From the NCBI GenBank assembly GCA_022843325.1, contig JALHNV010000032.1, positions 1 to 37,421 on the forward strand: DNA of 37,421 nt, given 5' to 3'. The notes beneath the pieces are model-generated. The model worked only from the letters and a program-made list of their open reading frames with translations. It ran no database searches and was not told the origin of the DNA. Positions 8,788 to 17,715 of the stretch are shown in pieces. The position numbers and the translations under genes are program-made. Position 1 is the stretch's first letter. Every line of letters starts with the position of its first letter. The stretch is from Pseudolabrys sp. (lineage in GTDB: Bacteria > Pseudomonadota > Alphaproteobacteria > Rhizobiales > Xanthobacteraceae).

Positions 8788-8828
8788 CGGCGGGAGAAGC
8801 GTGCCGCAACTAGCACCGATCGCCGCGC

Positions 8829-8861
8829 CAAAAGCAATCGGCGCCCGCGCAGGGCGCCGAT
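8829..8861 (-). terminator. Terminator of the amidohydrolase-permease operon
   Basis: The perfect 10-bp stem ATCGGCGCCC / GGGCGCCGAT has a 5-base loop and, read on the minus strand, is followed by TGCTTTT. It lies 22 bases beyond the stop of the NCS2-like permease gene. Confidence 0.78.
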
Positions 8862-8882
8862 GCAGGATCGTATCAACAGCCT

Positions 8883-10481
8883 TTATTCGGCCGGTACCAC
8901 CTTCGGGTTAGAGGCCGTGGCGGCGGCCATCACCGGCTGCCGGGCCAGCACGAACAGGAAGGCCGCGACCATCAGATAAGCCAGCGTGACCGAGGGCGAC
9001 ACCCCGAGCCCGTTGCCGATGCCGACAGCTTCGCCGTGCATGAACCCGAAATAGGTCAGCACGGCGCCGGCCAAGGCGAAGGCGGAAGCCTTGAGGAAGT
9101 TGCGCTCGATCACGAACACGCCGAGCGCGCCCAGCACCAGGCCGGTCAGAATGGCGCCGCCGCCCATGACGCCGAGACCCTGAAACAGCACGCCGTTCTG
9201 CGCCATCTTCGCCATGAATTCGGGCGCGTGGATTGCACCGAAATTCATGCCCGTGGCGCCGAGCGCGCCGCTGATCAGCACCGTGGCCCACGCGGCGAGG
9301 TGCGGGGTCAGCGACAGCGCAACCGCCGGCGCGTGTTCGCGCGGCGTGGTCTGGAACGCCTGGGCGCAGATCAGCATGCCGATGTACAGCAGGATCGGCG
9401 AGATCGCGACCACCGGAATGATCGCAAGCATCAGCGAGATGACGCCGAACCACGACAGCAGGATCACCATCAATCCGGTTGCCGCCGAATAGCCGATGCG
9501 CCCGCCCATCGCCTTCCAGCCCGGATGGCCGATATAGACGGCGTTGATGAACGGGTTGCCCATCAGGCAGCCGATCAGGCTGACGACACCGTCGGCGGTC
9601 AGCACGCGCGTGGTCGGATAGCTGTCGCCCGCCGCTTCGGCGCTTTCGACATTGTCCATGGCCTCGACCAGATCGTAGATGCCGAATGGAATGGCCGTGA
9701 CCAGAATGATGCCGAGGAATTCAAAGCCGGAGAAGACGTGGCCGAAAGCCGGCAGCGGCACCGAGAAGCCGAAATTGGAGAAGGCCGCCACGACGCCAGA
9801 GGCACTGACGCCGCCGATGCCGGCGCCGAACAGCGTCGAGCCCCAGGCGATCAGCATGCCGACGGCAATGGCGACAAGACCGGCTGGAATACCCTTGGGA
9901 TACCGGTAGCCGCCGAACCAGCTCACCATGATGATCGCAAAGCAGGTCAGCCCGATCACCGGCGTCATGAACATCTCCAGCGCCGGCCGCATCGAGATGA
10001 AGGTGATCGAGACGCCGGCCAGCGTGCCGAGCAGCGCCGCGCGGGGCGTGATCATCCGGATGTAGGGGGCGACGAAGCCGCCGATCATCAAGATGAAGCT
10101 CTGGAAAAACACCCAGACCAGGCCGGCCTCCCAGCCCTTGATCGGATCGCCCGTCGACAACGAGATCGGCAGCATGACGACGAAGGTGACAATGAACATG
10201 TGCGGCACGCTGACGCCGGACGGCAGCGCGCAGACGTCGCTGCGCCCGGTCTTGCATGCCAGTTCATAGGCGAGATACGCGTAATACATGGTGCTCAGGC
10301 ACATCATCAGCCCGAGCGCCGGCAGGATGCGGCCGAACACGATCGAGTCCGGCATCTTCAGGACGAAGCGTAGCAGGCCGGTGAGCACCAGCATGTTCAC
10401 CAGAATGTTGGTGCCGAAGCCGAAGAAGGCATTCCAGTCGCCGGGCGTCCATAAGACCGGTCTGGCCGTGGTCGTGGTCAT
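8883..10481 (-). CDS. NCS2-like (purine/pyrimidine-type) permease
   Basis: Encodes 532 residues with about 12-14 hydrophobic segments. The region IPFGIYDLVEAMDNVESAEA followed by GCLMGNPFINAVYIGHPGWK and GGRIGYSAATGL matches the layout of the nucleobase-cation symporter 2 / AzgA group, where this segment helps form the substrate site. It sits downstream of the isochorismatase-type amidohydrolase at 10548-11216 on the same strand, 66 bp apart, with a terminator after it. The pair fits uptake plus hydrolysis of a nitrogen-rich heterocycle or ureide; this is an inference from context. The sigma-54 promoter match at 11303-11319 would place both under nitrogen control. Confidence 0.82.
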   Translation of the reverse strand: MTTTTARPVLWTPGDWNAFFGFGTNILVNMLVLTGLLRFVLKMPDSIVFGRILPALGLMMCLSTMYYAYLAYELACKTGRSDVCALPSGVSVPHMFIVTFVVMLPISLSTGDPIKGWEAGLVWVFFQSFILMIGGFVAPYIRMITPRAALLGTLAGVSITFISMRPALEMFMTPVIGLTCFAIIMVSWFGGYRYPKGIPAGLVAIAVGMLIAWGSTLFGAGIGGVSASGVVAAFSNFGFSVPLPAFGHVFSGFEFLGIILVTAIPFGIYDLVEAMDNVESAEAAGDSYPTTRVLTADGVVSLIGCLMGNPFINAVYIGHPGWKAMGGRIGYSAATGLMVILLSWFGVISLMLAIIPVVAISPILLYIGMLICAQAFQTTPREHAPAVALSLTPHLAAWATVLISGALGATGMNFGAIHAPEFMAKMAQNGVLFQGLGVMGGGAILTGLVLGALGVFVIERNFLKASAFALAGAVLTYFGFMHGEAVGIGNGLGVSPSVTLAYLMVAAFLFVLARQPVMAAATASNPKVVPAE

Positions 10482-10547
10482 GTCCGCAACTCCCCCTGTT
10501 GAAGCATCGAACCGGCACCATCAAACTGTTGACGCTTGCGAGCCTCT

Positions 10548-11216
10548 TCACGCCTTCATGGCGGTGAGCAATTCCTTCGATCCCGAGACCCAGCCGAAGA
10601 TGCCGCCCTGCGCCTTGATCATCGCGAGGCCCGCCGTGTGAAATTCCGGAAAATAGGATCCGCAGCAGTCCGCCAGCACGATGCAGCGGAAGCCGCGGTC
10701 GTTGGCCTCGCGCACGGTGGTGTTGACGCACACTTCAGTGGTGACGCCGCAGACCAGCAGATTCTCGATAGAGCGGTTGGCCAGGATCAGGGAGAGATTG
10801 GTGGCGTAGAAAGCGCCCTTGCCGGGCTTGTCGACCACCGGCTCGCCGGCGATCGGATAAAGCTCGGGAATGATGTCGTGGCCCGGCTCGCCCTGGATGA
10901 GAATGCGGCCCATCGGACCGGGATCGCCGATCCTCTTCGACGGAATGCCGCGCTCGGATTTCGACGGCGGCGCGTCGGCCATGTCGGGCCGGTGGCCTTC
11001 GCGGGTATGGATGACAAAGAGTCCGGCCTCGCGCGCGGCAGCCAGCACCTGCCGGCACGGCTCGACCGCCGCCTTGAGCAGTGACACGTCATTGCCGAGC
11101 GCCTCGCCGAAGCCGCCCGGCTCCAGGAAATCGCGCTGCATGTCGATGATGATCAAGGCGGTGCGGCCGAGATCGATCCCGACAGGCGCAGGCTCGGCTG
11201 GTATCTGGATAACCAC
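10548..11216 (-). CDS. Isochorismatase-family cysteine amidohydrolase (biuret/ureide-type)
   Basis: Encodes 222 residues from GTG at 11214-11216, placed by GGAAGGGGG just upstream; the longer frame to 11405 adds a charged tail and would start upstream of the predicted promoter. Catalytic triad candidates of the family are D25 (ALIIIDMQRDF), K130 (VVDKPGKGAF) and C163 (GVTTEVCVNTTVREA); Q203 follows in KAQGG. From memory, the Asp-Lys-Cys-Gln spacing is close to that of biuret hydrolase BiuH, but RutB-like or carbamoylsarcosine amidases are alternatives. No allophanate hydrolase gene is adjacent. Cytoplasmic hydrolase paired with the NCS2-like permease; likely a nitrogen-scavenging unit. Confidence 0.82.
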   Translation of the reverse strand: MVIQIPAEPAPVGIDLGRTALIIIDMQRDFLEPGGFGEALGNDVSLLKAAVEPCRQVLAAAREAGLFVIHTREGHRPDMADAPPSKSERGIPSKRIGDPGPMGRILIQGEPGHDIIPELYPIAGEPVVDKPGKGAFYATNLSLILANRSIENLLVCGVTTEVCVNTTVREANDRGFRCIVLADCCGSYFPEFHTAGLAMIKAQGGIFGWVSGSKELLTAMKA

Positions 11217-11302
11217 CGGGTCCCCCTTCCGACGGCGCCGCGCCTTTGGCCGGGTCGACAGGACCCTCAGGGCGCGCACAGGGTCGGAACGAGATCGAAC
11301 GG

Positions 11303-11319
11303 AGCAAGTCGTGTGCCAA
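11303..11319 (-). promoter_or_regulatory. Sigma-54 (RpoN) type -24/-12 promoter
   Basis: The minus strand reads TTGGCACACGACTTGCT. TGGCAC and TTGC are both perfect, and ten bases separate the GG and GC dinucleotides, as the sigma-54 consensus requires. Transcription would start near 11291, about 75 bp before the GTG at 11216. This implies an NtrC-type activator and nitrogen-limited expression of the amidohydrolase and permease. Confidence 0.65.
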
Positions 11320-11326
11320 TGCACAC
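11311..11326. promoter_or_regulatory. Inverted repeat overlapping the sigma-54 promoter
   Basis: A perfect inverted repeat GTGTGC-CAAT-GCACAC overlaps the -24 element. It could be a site for a repressor that blocks RpoN polymerase, or a coincidence of the promoter sequence. Confidence 0.35.
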
Positions 11327-11486
11327 AATTGGCGAAAAACTGCCTGCCGGTTAGCCAGTTCTCGGATTTCTGTTTGGCGGTGAGTGCGTTAGCCTCGCGG
11401 CGCAAGCCGCCGCCGAATTAGGCAGCGGCTTCTCGAAGCGCCGCGCTGTGCCGCATTCGTGGCGGCAACGCCCAAAGTCGCGGCGG

Positions 11487-14400
11487 CTAGCGCGCGCCGG
11501 CCTTGGCGGCCCGCGCCTCCGCCCGCCGGGCGAACCAGCGTTCGCGCCGCGCCGCCAGGTTGGCGATACCCATCAGCGCCGCCGGGGTGACGATCAGCGT
11601 CAGGATGGTGGCGAAGCCGAGCCCGAACACGATCGCCGTCGACAGGCTGATCCACCACTGCGTGGCCGGCGCGCCATGGGTGATCTCGCGGCCGACAAAA
11701 TCGAGGTTGATGCCGAAAGCGATCGGCAGCACCCCGAGGATGGCGGTCACCGCCGTCAGCACCACGGGCCGCGCGCGCTCGCGGCACGTCTCCAGGATCG
11801 CCTTGTAGGCGTCCATGCCTTCGCGCTTGAGCCGGTCGTAGGTGTCGATCAGCACGATATTGTTGTTCACGATCACGCCGGCATTGGCGATGATGCCAAT
11901 GCCGGTCATCACGACGCCGAACGGCTGGCCCATGATCATCAGCCCAAGCAGCACGCCGATGGTCGACAGAACCACCGCCGAGAGCACAAGAATGACCGAC
12001 GTGAAGCGGTTGAACTGCGCCAGCAGGATCGCAAAGATCAGGAAGATGGCGGTACCGAACGCCTTGCCCAGGAACGCGCCGGCCTTCTCGCGCTCTTCGT
12101 CCTCGCCCTTGAGCTTGAAAGTGACGCCATCGCCCAGGTCCGCCTTGGCGAGCGCCGCGATCACCTCCTGCTGCACCACGGCGTTCTGCACGCCTTCGGC
12201 GATGTTGGCGGAGACCGTCATGACGCGGTTGCCGTTGACGCGGTTGATGAAGCCGACGCGCGGCGCCGGCACCCGCGAGACGAAATTGCCGATCGGCACA
12301 TGACCGGACGTGGTCTGAACACGCAACTCGTCGATCTGATCGAGGCTGCGGCGTTCTTCGGGGAAGCGCACGATGATATCGACCGCCTTGTCGTTGTCGG
12401 CCGGCCGGTATTCGGTGACCTTCACGCCGTTGGTGACGAGTTGAACGGCATTGCCGACGGCGCCCAGGCTGGCGCTGTACTTGGCCGCTTCCGATTTGTT
12501 GACCTCGATCTTCCAGTCGATGCCGGGCAGCGGCAAACCATCGTCGAGATCGCGGACAGAAGGCATTTGCCCGAGCGCCGCGGCCACCTTGGCGGCGGCG
12601 GCCGGCAGCTTGTCCGGATCGATTGCCGAGATCTGGACCTGGATCGGTTTGCCGGTCGGCGGCCCGGCGCGCGGCGCCGTCACTTCGATCAGGCTGCCGG
12701 CAATGCCGGCCGTGTCGCGGCGAATCCTGTCCATGATCTCATGCGCGGGGGCCCGCACCTGCCAGTCGGCGAATTCGTACTGGATGACACCGATGGTATC
12801 TTCGGTGATCTCGCTCGAACCGCGCGGCTGCTCGCCGACACGGGTGTAGACGGTTGAGATGCCGTCGGTCGCCAGCACGGTCTTCTCGACCTCGCGCAGC
12901 GCCCTGTCCTTCTCCTCAAGCGAAATATTGCCGCGCGCGTGAACGATGACTTGACCGTAATCGGGCTCGACGCTGGGGAAGAACTCGACGCCATTGCCGA
13001 ATTTTCCATAGGCGCCGACCACCACCACCAGCAGGCCGAAGGCCAGCAACAACGTGGTTCCCGGACGGTGCAGCGCCCACTTCACCGTACGCATGTACGG
13101 TCCGCGCTCGGAGACACGCTCGTCATGCGGCACCGGCGAAGCGCGACCGAGCAACGCGCCGAGTGTCGGCGTGAAGAACAATGCCACCGCCAGCGACGCC
13201 GACAGCGTCGCGATCAGCGTGATCGGCATGTACATCATGAATTCACCGACGATACCCGGCCAGAACAGCAGCGGCGAAAAGGCGGCGACGCGCGTCGCCG
13301 TCGCTGCCGTCACCGGACCGGCCATGCGGCTCGCCGCTGCGGCGTAAGCCTGTTTCGGCGGCATGCCTTCCGACATTCGGCGCTCGGCATATTCGGACAC
13401 GATGATGGCATCATCGACCAGCATGCCCACGGCCAGAATGAGCGAGAACAGCACCACGATGTTGATGGTGAGGCCAGCCAGTTGCAGCCCCAGCACGCCG
13501 GCCAGGAACGACGCCGGAATGGCGATGCCGATGAACAGCGAGGCGCGGAAACCGAGCGCGAACAGGATGATCACCGTCACCAGCAGCACGCCGGTGGCGA
13601 CCGAATTCTGCAGGTCCGCCAGCATCTGACGGATCACCTTCGATTTATCCTGGGTGAAACCGACGGTGACGCCCTCGGGCCAGGTCTTCTCGATCTGGGC
13701 CACCATGGCTTTCACGCCGTCGACGGTTTCGATCAGATTGGCGCCGGTGCGCTTGGACACTTCGATGGCCATCGCGGAGCGGCCGTTGACCCGCGTCACC
13801 GAGGTGGCGTCCTTGAAGGTCGGCCGCACCGTGGCAATGTCACCCAGCGAGATCGTCGCGCCGGAAGTCGACGCGATCGGGATCTTCAGCATGTCCTGCG
13901 GGCGCTCGATCAGGCCCGGCACCTTGACGGCGAAACGGCCGCTGGCGCTTTCGAGCGCGCCGGCAGCGATCAGGCTGTTCGACGACTGCGTGACCGAAAT
14001 CAGCTGATCGATCGAAATGCCGTAGCTTTTCATCAGCATCGGCTCGGCGGTGATTTCGACCGCCTCATCGCGGGCGCCGCGCAGCTCCGCCTTCAGTACA
14101 CCGGGAACTTGCTCGAGGCTGTTCTTGGCGTTGCGGGCGATCCGCAGCAACGTGCGCTCCGGCACCTCTCCCGACAGCGTCACCACAAGCACCGGATAGA
14201 GCGAGAGGTTGACCTCCTGCACCGACGGCTCGTCGGCATCCCGCGGCAGGTCGCGCTTGGCCTGGTCGACCTTGGCGCGCACGTCGGCGAGCGCCGCATC
14301 GGCGTTGAAGCCGGCCTCGAATTCGAGCAGCACGTAGCCGCCGCCTTCATAGCCGGTCGAGCGCATTTCCTTGACGTTGGCGACCGACTTCAGTTGCGTC

Positions 14401-14606
14401 TCGACCGGACGGAGCAGCAGACGCTCGGAGTCCTCCGGGCTGATGCCGCGCTGGGTCAACTGGACGTAGATGATCGGTACCTTGACGTCGGGCTCGGCCT
14501 CTTTCGGAATGGTCTGATAGGCGACCAGGCCGGCGACCAGCAGAAACGCCAGTGTCGCCAGCGTGAGCCGGGCATGGTCGATGGCGTAGTTGATGAGACC
14601 GGTCAT
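11487..14606 (-). CDS. RND efflux transporter, inner-membrane pump (AcrB/MexF-like)
   Basis: Encodes 1039 residues, the usual length for the HAE-type RND family. The N-terminal helix is followed by a periplasmic porter region (EAEPDVKVPIIYVQLTQRG, SPEDSERLLLRPVE), then a membrane block with the proton-relay motif VGMLVDDAIIVSEYAERRM in which the DD pair corresponds to the family's essential aspartates. The second half repeats the pattern (GIIANAGVIVNNNIVLIDTYDRL). It uses proton motive force to export drugs, solvents or other amphiphiles with the adaptor encoded 7 bp upstream. No outer-membrane TolC-type gene is in the window. Regulated by the TetR protein at the head of the operon. Confidence 0.95.
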   Translation of the reverse strand: MTGLINYAIDHARLTLATLAFLLVAGLVAYQTIPKEAEPDVKVPIIYVQLTQRGISPEDSERLLLRPVETQLKSVANVKEMRSTGYEGGGYVLLEFEAGFNADAALADVRAKVDQAKRDLPRDADEPSVQEVNLSLYPVLVVTLSGEVPERTLLRIARNAKNSLEQVPGVLKAELRGARDEAVEITAEPMLMKSYGISIDQLISVTQSSNSLIAAGALESASGRFAVKVPGLIERPQDMLKIPIASTSGATISLGDIATVRPTFKDATSVTRVNGRSAMAIEVSKRTGANLIETVDGVKAMVAQIEKTWPEGVTVGFTQDKSKVIRQMLADLQNSVATGVLLVTVIILFALGFRASLFIGIAIPASFLAGVLGLQLAGLTINIVVLFSLILAVGMLVDDAIIVSEYAERRMSEGMPPKQAYAAAASRMAGPVTAATATRVAAFSPLLFWPGIVGEFMMYMPITLIATLSASLAVALFFTPTLGALLGRASPVPHDERVSERGPYMRTVKWALHRPGTTLLLAFGLLVVVVGAYGKFGNGVEFFPSVEPDYGQVIVHARGNISLEEKDRALREVEKTVLATDGISTVYTRVGEQPRGSSEITEDTIGVIQYEFADWQVRAPAHEIMDRIRRDTAGIAGSLIEVTAPRAGPPTGKPIQVQISAIDPDKLPAAAAKVAAALGQMPSVRDLDDGLPLPGIDWKIEVNKSEAAKYSASLGAVGNAVQLVTNGVKVTEYRPADNDKAVDIIVRFPEERRSLDQIDELRVQTTSGHVPIGNFVSRVPAPRVGFINRVNGNRVMTVSANIAEGVQNAVVQQEVIAALAKADLGDGVTFKLKGEDEEREKAGAFLGKAFGTAIFLIFAILLAQFNRFTSVILVLSAVVLSTIGVLLGLMIMGQPFGVVMTGIGIIANAGVIVNNNIVLIDTYDRLKREGMDAYKAILETCRERARPVVLTAVTAILGVLPIAFGINLDFVGREITHGAPATQWWISLSTAIVFGLGFATILTLIVTPAALMGIANLAARRERWFARRAEARAAKAGAR

Positions 14607-14613
14607 GGCGGCA

Positions 14614-15717
14614 CTATCTCGCTACAGTCCCGGCGCTCTCGGCGGCGACGTCAACCGTCGCGACCACTTGCCCATCCCGCACGAAATCCTGCCCGCGCAC
14701 GATCACCCGTGCGCCATCGGGAATGCCAGCGAGCCACATGGTATCCTGCATGTCCTCGACGATCTGCACCTTGACGAAGTTCACCTTGTCGCCGTCGCCG
14801 ACGTAGCGCACGCCGATATCGCCGCCCGACGAAATGGTCAGCGCCGAGCGCGGCACGCGTGTCGAGGGCACCGCGTTAAGCGATATCGCCACTTCAGCCG
14901 AGATGCCGTCGGGAATTTTGCCCTCGGCGTTGGCCATCTCGACCTCGACGCGGTAAGTGCGCGTGGTGTCGCTGGCCGACTTCGACACGTAGCGGATGCG
15001 GCCGGGAACCACCTCACCGGTGATCAACCTGACTTCGGCCATCTCGCCGAGCTTGATACCGGAAAGCCTGCGCTCCGACACCTCGACCACAGCCAGCATC
15101 GGATCGAGTGCCACCAGCGTGGCGATCTGCTTGCCGGCCATCGAGAAGGCGGCGCCGCCGACCTCAGCCTGGACATCGGTGATGACACCGGCCCACGGCG
15201 CGCGGACGACGCCGCGCTTCAGCTCGGCCTCGGCCAGCGCCAATGACGCGGCCGCCGCTTTGCTCTGCGCTTCGAGGTCCACGAGATTGAGTTTCGGTAG
15301 CGCACCGGTCTGGATCAGCTTGCGCTTGGCTTCGAGTTCGGCCTCGCGCTGGTTGACCACGGCCGCGGCCTGCGCCACCTGCGCCTGACGTGCATCGTCC
15401 GACAGGACCGCGATGATCTCGTCCTTGGCCACGTGCTGGCCGCGCTTGACGCGCAGTTCGGTCAGTTCGCCGCCGGTTCGCGCGGTGATCGCAACCTTGC
15501 GGTCGGCTTCCGTGCGGCCGGACAAGGTCAAAGTCGGGCTGTGCGGCTCGACCTTCGCCGTGGCAACGGCGACCCGGAACAAAGGCTGCGCCGGCGCTTC
15601 CGACGGTTTGACCGCGGCATGGCCGGCGGCGTTGTCGCGCGGCAGCAGATGGCCGGAGGCGATCCACAGCACCGCCGCGGCCACAATTCCGACAGCGGCG
15701 AAACGGGCGGCTTTCAT
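14614..15717 (-). CDS. RND efflux periplasmic adaptor (membrane fusion protein)
   Basis: Encodes 367 residues from the ATG at 15715-15717, with AAGGAG eight bases upstream. Its ATG overlaps the TGA of the tetR gene (ATGA), so translation is coupled. An N-terminal membrane anchor (residues 1-24) is followed by the lipoyl/hairpin/beta-barrel order of HlyD/AcrA adaptors: SGRTEADRKVAITARTGGEL, a helical hairpin rich in Ala, Glu and Lys (QAAAVVNQREAELEAKRKL), and then APWAGVITDVQAEVGGA. It bridges the RND pump and an outer-membrane channel. Confidence 0.93.
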   Translation of the reverse strand: MKAARFAAVGIVAAAVLWIASGHLLPRDNAAGHAAVKPSEAPAQPLFRVAVATAKVEPHSPTLTLSGRTEADRKVAITARTGGELTELRVKRGQHVAKDEIIAVLSDDARQAQVAQAAAVVNQREAELEAKRKLIQTGALPKLNLVDLEAQSKAAAASLALAEAELKRGVVRAPWAGVITDVQAEVGGAAFSMAGKQIATLVALDPMLAVVEVSERRLSGIKLGEMAEVRLITGEVVPGRIRYVSKSASDTTRTYRVEVEMANAEGKIPDGISAEVAISLNAVPSTRVPRSALTISSGGDIGVRYVGDGDKVNFVKVQIVEDMQDTMWLAGIPDGARVIVRGQDFVRDGQVVATVDVAAESAGTVAR

Positions 15718-16346
15718 CGCGACGTCTCCTTGACCGGGGTCGCGCAATCACCCGGTTTGGCCAGCAGGCAGTGAACCATCTGCAGGATCAGCGGCAGGGC
15801 GGTTTCGGGCTGAAACTCCGGATCGACCGAGCGGCGCCACGACATGCCGTCGCCGAGCGCCATGAGGACGCTGGCGGCGGCGTCGAGATCGACATCGTTA
15901 CGGATCTCGCCGCGGTCTGCGGCCAGCTTCAGCATCGCGGCAATGCGATCGCGGATGTCGCTTTCAATACCGAGATACAGCTTGGCCACTTCCGGATTAC
16001 GCCGGCTCTCGGCCATGATCTCGGCGCACAAGCCGACCTCGGCTTCGGTGCGGTCGACCAGATGATGCTGCGCCAGACCGGCGAGGCCGGTGAAGAAGTC
16101 CGGCGCCGAATCGACCAGGGCGAAACTCGCCACCGCATCGGCGCGGTTGCGCTCGCAGATGCCGGCGATCAACGCCTCCTTTGAGGGAAAGTAGCGGTAC
16201 AGGTTGCCCGGGCTCATGCCGGCTTCGCCGCAGATGTCCTGCATCGAGGCGCGGTGGAACCCGGAACGGGAGAAGCAGCGTTCGGCGGCGTCCAGAATTT
16301 CGGTGCGCCGGTCTGACTGGCGCTGTGCGGCGGCGGTTTGGCGCAT
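15714..16346 (-). CDS. TetR-family repressor of the efflux operon
   Basis: Encodes 210 residues from the ATG at 16344-16346, with GGAAGGG six bases upstream; a further ATG at 16361 is less well placed. The N-terminal TetR DNA-binding domain is clear (TEILDAAERCFSRSGFHRAS, MQDICGEAGMSPGNLYRYFP with the helix-turn-helix at about residues 31-52). The C-terminal part is a ligand-binding region with an FTGLAGLAQHHL segment. It is the first gene of the tetR-MFP-RND operon, and its stop overlaps the adaptor start. The operator at 16395-16414 next to the promoter points to autoregulation released by an exported compound. Confidence 0.92.
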   Translation of the reverse strand: MRQTAAAQRQSDRRTEILDAAERCFSRSGFHRASMQDICGEAGMSPGNLYRYFPSKEALIAGICERNRADAVASFALVDSAPDFFTGLAGLAQHHLVDRTEAEVGLCAEIMAESRRNPEVAKLYLGIESDIRDRIAAMLKLAADRGEIRNDVDLDAAASVLMALGDGMSWRRSVDPEFQPETALPLILQMVHCLLAKPGDCATPVKETSR

Positions 16347-16394
16347 GTCGGCCCTTCCCACCCGAAGGCAGAAAAAACGAGATGGTTTCGTTAT

Positions 16395-16441
16395 GAGAAT
16401 GAACGTTCACTCTAGTATCGGAACCCAAGTCGGGGAGTCAA
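16395..16441 (-). promoter_or_regulatory. Promoter and TetR operator of the efflux operon
   Basis: On the minus strand -35 TTGACT (16436-16441) and -10 GATACT (16414-16419) are 16 bases apart. Directly downstream lies a 20-bp near-palindrome at 16395-16414 whose core TGAACGTTCA (16400-16409) is perfect. An operator over the transcription start is the classical arrangement for a TetR autorepressor. Confidence 0.65.
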
Positions 16442-16519
16442 GTCGGGGCAGCCGGTGCAGCCTCATGTCGACGCGACGCGCACGCCGCGACTGCTGGGGC
16501 GCGAGGGTGCGCTTCGGGC

Positions 16520-16525
16520 TATAAT
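16520..16525 (+). promoter_or_regulatory. -10 element upstream of the Kelch gene
   Basis: A perfect TATAAT stands out in GC-rich sequence 37 bp before the ATG at 16562. No good -35 is seen at the expected distance (GGGCGC), so this is a tentative promoter. Confidence 0.35.
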
Positions 16526-16561
16526 TGCCGTGTTGGGGCCAGACCGAATGAGGAGACTTGC

Positions 16562-17629
16562 ATGATCACCCGCCGCGGATTTGCCACCGGTTTTGCCCTC
16601 ACCGTCGCCAGCCCGGCGTTGGCGCAACACGCCGGGCACGATCCGCTTTATTCTTCCTTGAAGGACCCCAAGATCGCCGATGCTCCCAAGGACGTCGTCG
16701 AGATGCAGCGCGTCTTCGACTCGCCGGCGCCGAAGGCCGCCAACCCGGGCAAGTGGATCGCCCGCGCGCCCCTGCCGTTGCCGCGCAGCGAGATGGCCTG
16801 GGCCACCGTGATGAACGACCAGATGCACATTGTCGGCGGCTATGGCGAGCAGCGCGTCGACCGCAAGTATCACCATGTCTATGACGCCAGCGCCGACAAA
16901 TGGCTAATGGCGCCCGACCTGCCGCGTGGCGCCAACCATGTCGGCGTTGCTGTCATGGACGGCAAACTCTATGCCATCGGCGGTCACACCGAGCAGAACC
17001 GCAAGCCCGACAATCTCTGTTTCGTGTTCGACGGCAAGGAATGGAGCAAGATCGCGCCGCTGCCCCGGGCCTTCGCCGCCATCGGATGCGCCGCGCTCGG
17101 CGGTCACCTTCATGCCATCGGCGGCGCCATTGGCGACACCTTTGCCGACAAGAAGTCGGTCGACTGGCATTACGCCTACGATCCCAAAGCCGATGCCTGG
17201 AGCACGCGGCGGCCGATGCCGACGGCGCGCGATCACACCGGCACGCTGGTGGCAGACGGCCGCATCCATGTCGTCGGCGGCCGCGTCGACAACTTCCATA
17301 CCAATTCGAACCTGCACCACGCCTATGACGTCACGGAAGACAAATGGTACGTGCGGGCGCCGATCCCGACCGCACGCTCCGGTCACGGCGCGGTGCTGTA
17401 CCGCGACAAGATCTTCGTCATGGGCGGCGAAGGCACCAACCGGGTGTTCGGCCAGAACGAGGCCTACGACCTGAAGGCCGACAGCTGGATGAGCTACGCG
17501 CCGATGACGACGCCGCGGCACGGCCTCGGCGCGGTGGCGATCGGCGACTACATTTATGTTGCCGGCGGCGGCGCCATTGTCGGCGGGGATATCCAGAGCG
17601 CGGTGCACGAGGCGTTTACGCTGGGGTGA
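16562..17629 (+). CDS. Exported Kelch-repeat beta-propeller protein
   Basis: Encodes 355 residues. A twin-arginine-like signal (TRRGFATGFALTVASPALAQ, residues 3-22) suggests Tat export of a folded protein to the periplasm. At least five Kelch-type repeats follow, each ending in a double glycine and a Tyr/Trp pair: MHIVGGYGEQ, KLYAIGGHTEQ, HLHAIGGAIGD, RIHVVGGRVDN, IFVMGGEGTN and YIYVAGGGAIVGG. Such propellers act as binding scaffolds or, in some families, epimerases such as sialic-acid mutarotase; none of those activities can be claimed here. GAGGAGA precedes the ATG. It stands alone before the REP-element remnant. Confidence 0.88.
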   Translation: MITRRGFATGFALTVASPALAQHAGHDPLYSSLKDPKIADAPKDVVEMQRVFDSPAPKAANPGKWIARAPLPLPRSEMAWATVMNDQMHIVGGYGEQRVDRKYHHVYDASADKWLMAPDLPRGANHVGVAVMDGKLYAIGGHTEQNRKPDNLCFVFDGKEWSKIAPLPRAFAAIGCAALGGHLHAIGGAIGDTFADKKSVDWHYAYDPKADAWSTRRPMPTARDHTGTLVADGRIHVVGGRVDNFHTNSNLHHAYDVTEDKWYVRAPIPTARSGHGAVLYRDKIFVMGGEGTNRVFGQNEAYDLKADSWMSYAPMTTPRHGLGAVAIGDYIYVAGGGAIVGGDIQSAVHEAFTLG

Positions 17630-17658
17630 GAGGGCTTCCGCCTCAACCTGAACGGACT

Positions 17659-17696
17659 GTAGGGTGGGCAAAGGCGCGCAGCGCCGTGCCCACGCC
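17659..17696 (+). repeat. Left 38-bp inverted repeat of the RAYT remnant
   Basis: Exact reverse complement of 17984-18021 over 38 bases. It ends 19 bp before the RAYT start codon. Confidence 0.92.
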
Positions 17697-17715
17697 GTCA
17701 AAACAGAATGTGCTT

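Noticed and set aside
12939-14774. A 611-codon plus-strand open frame opposite the RND gene
   Set aside because: Dominated by Arg, His, Asp and Gly in a pattern produced by reading the opposite strand of GC-rich coding DNA; the RND gene is certain. The same applies to the long frames opposite the TRAP permease, fdsA and the NCS2-like permease.
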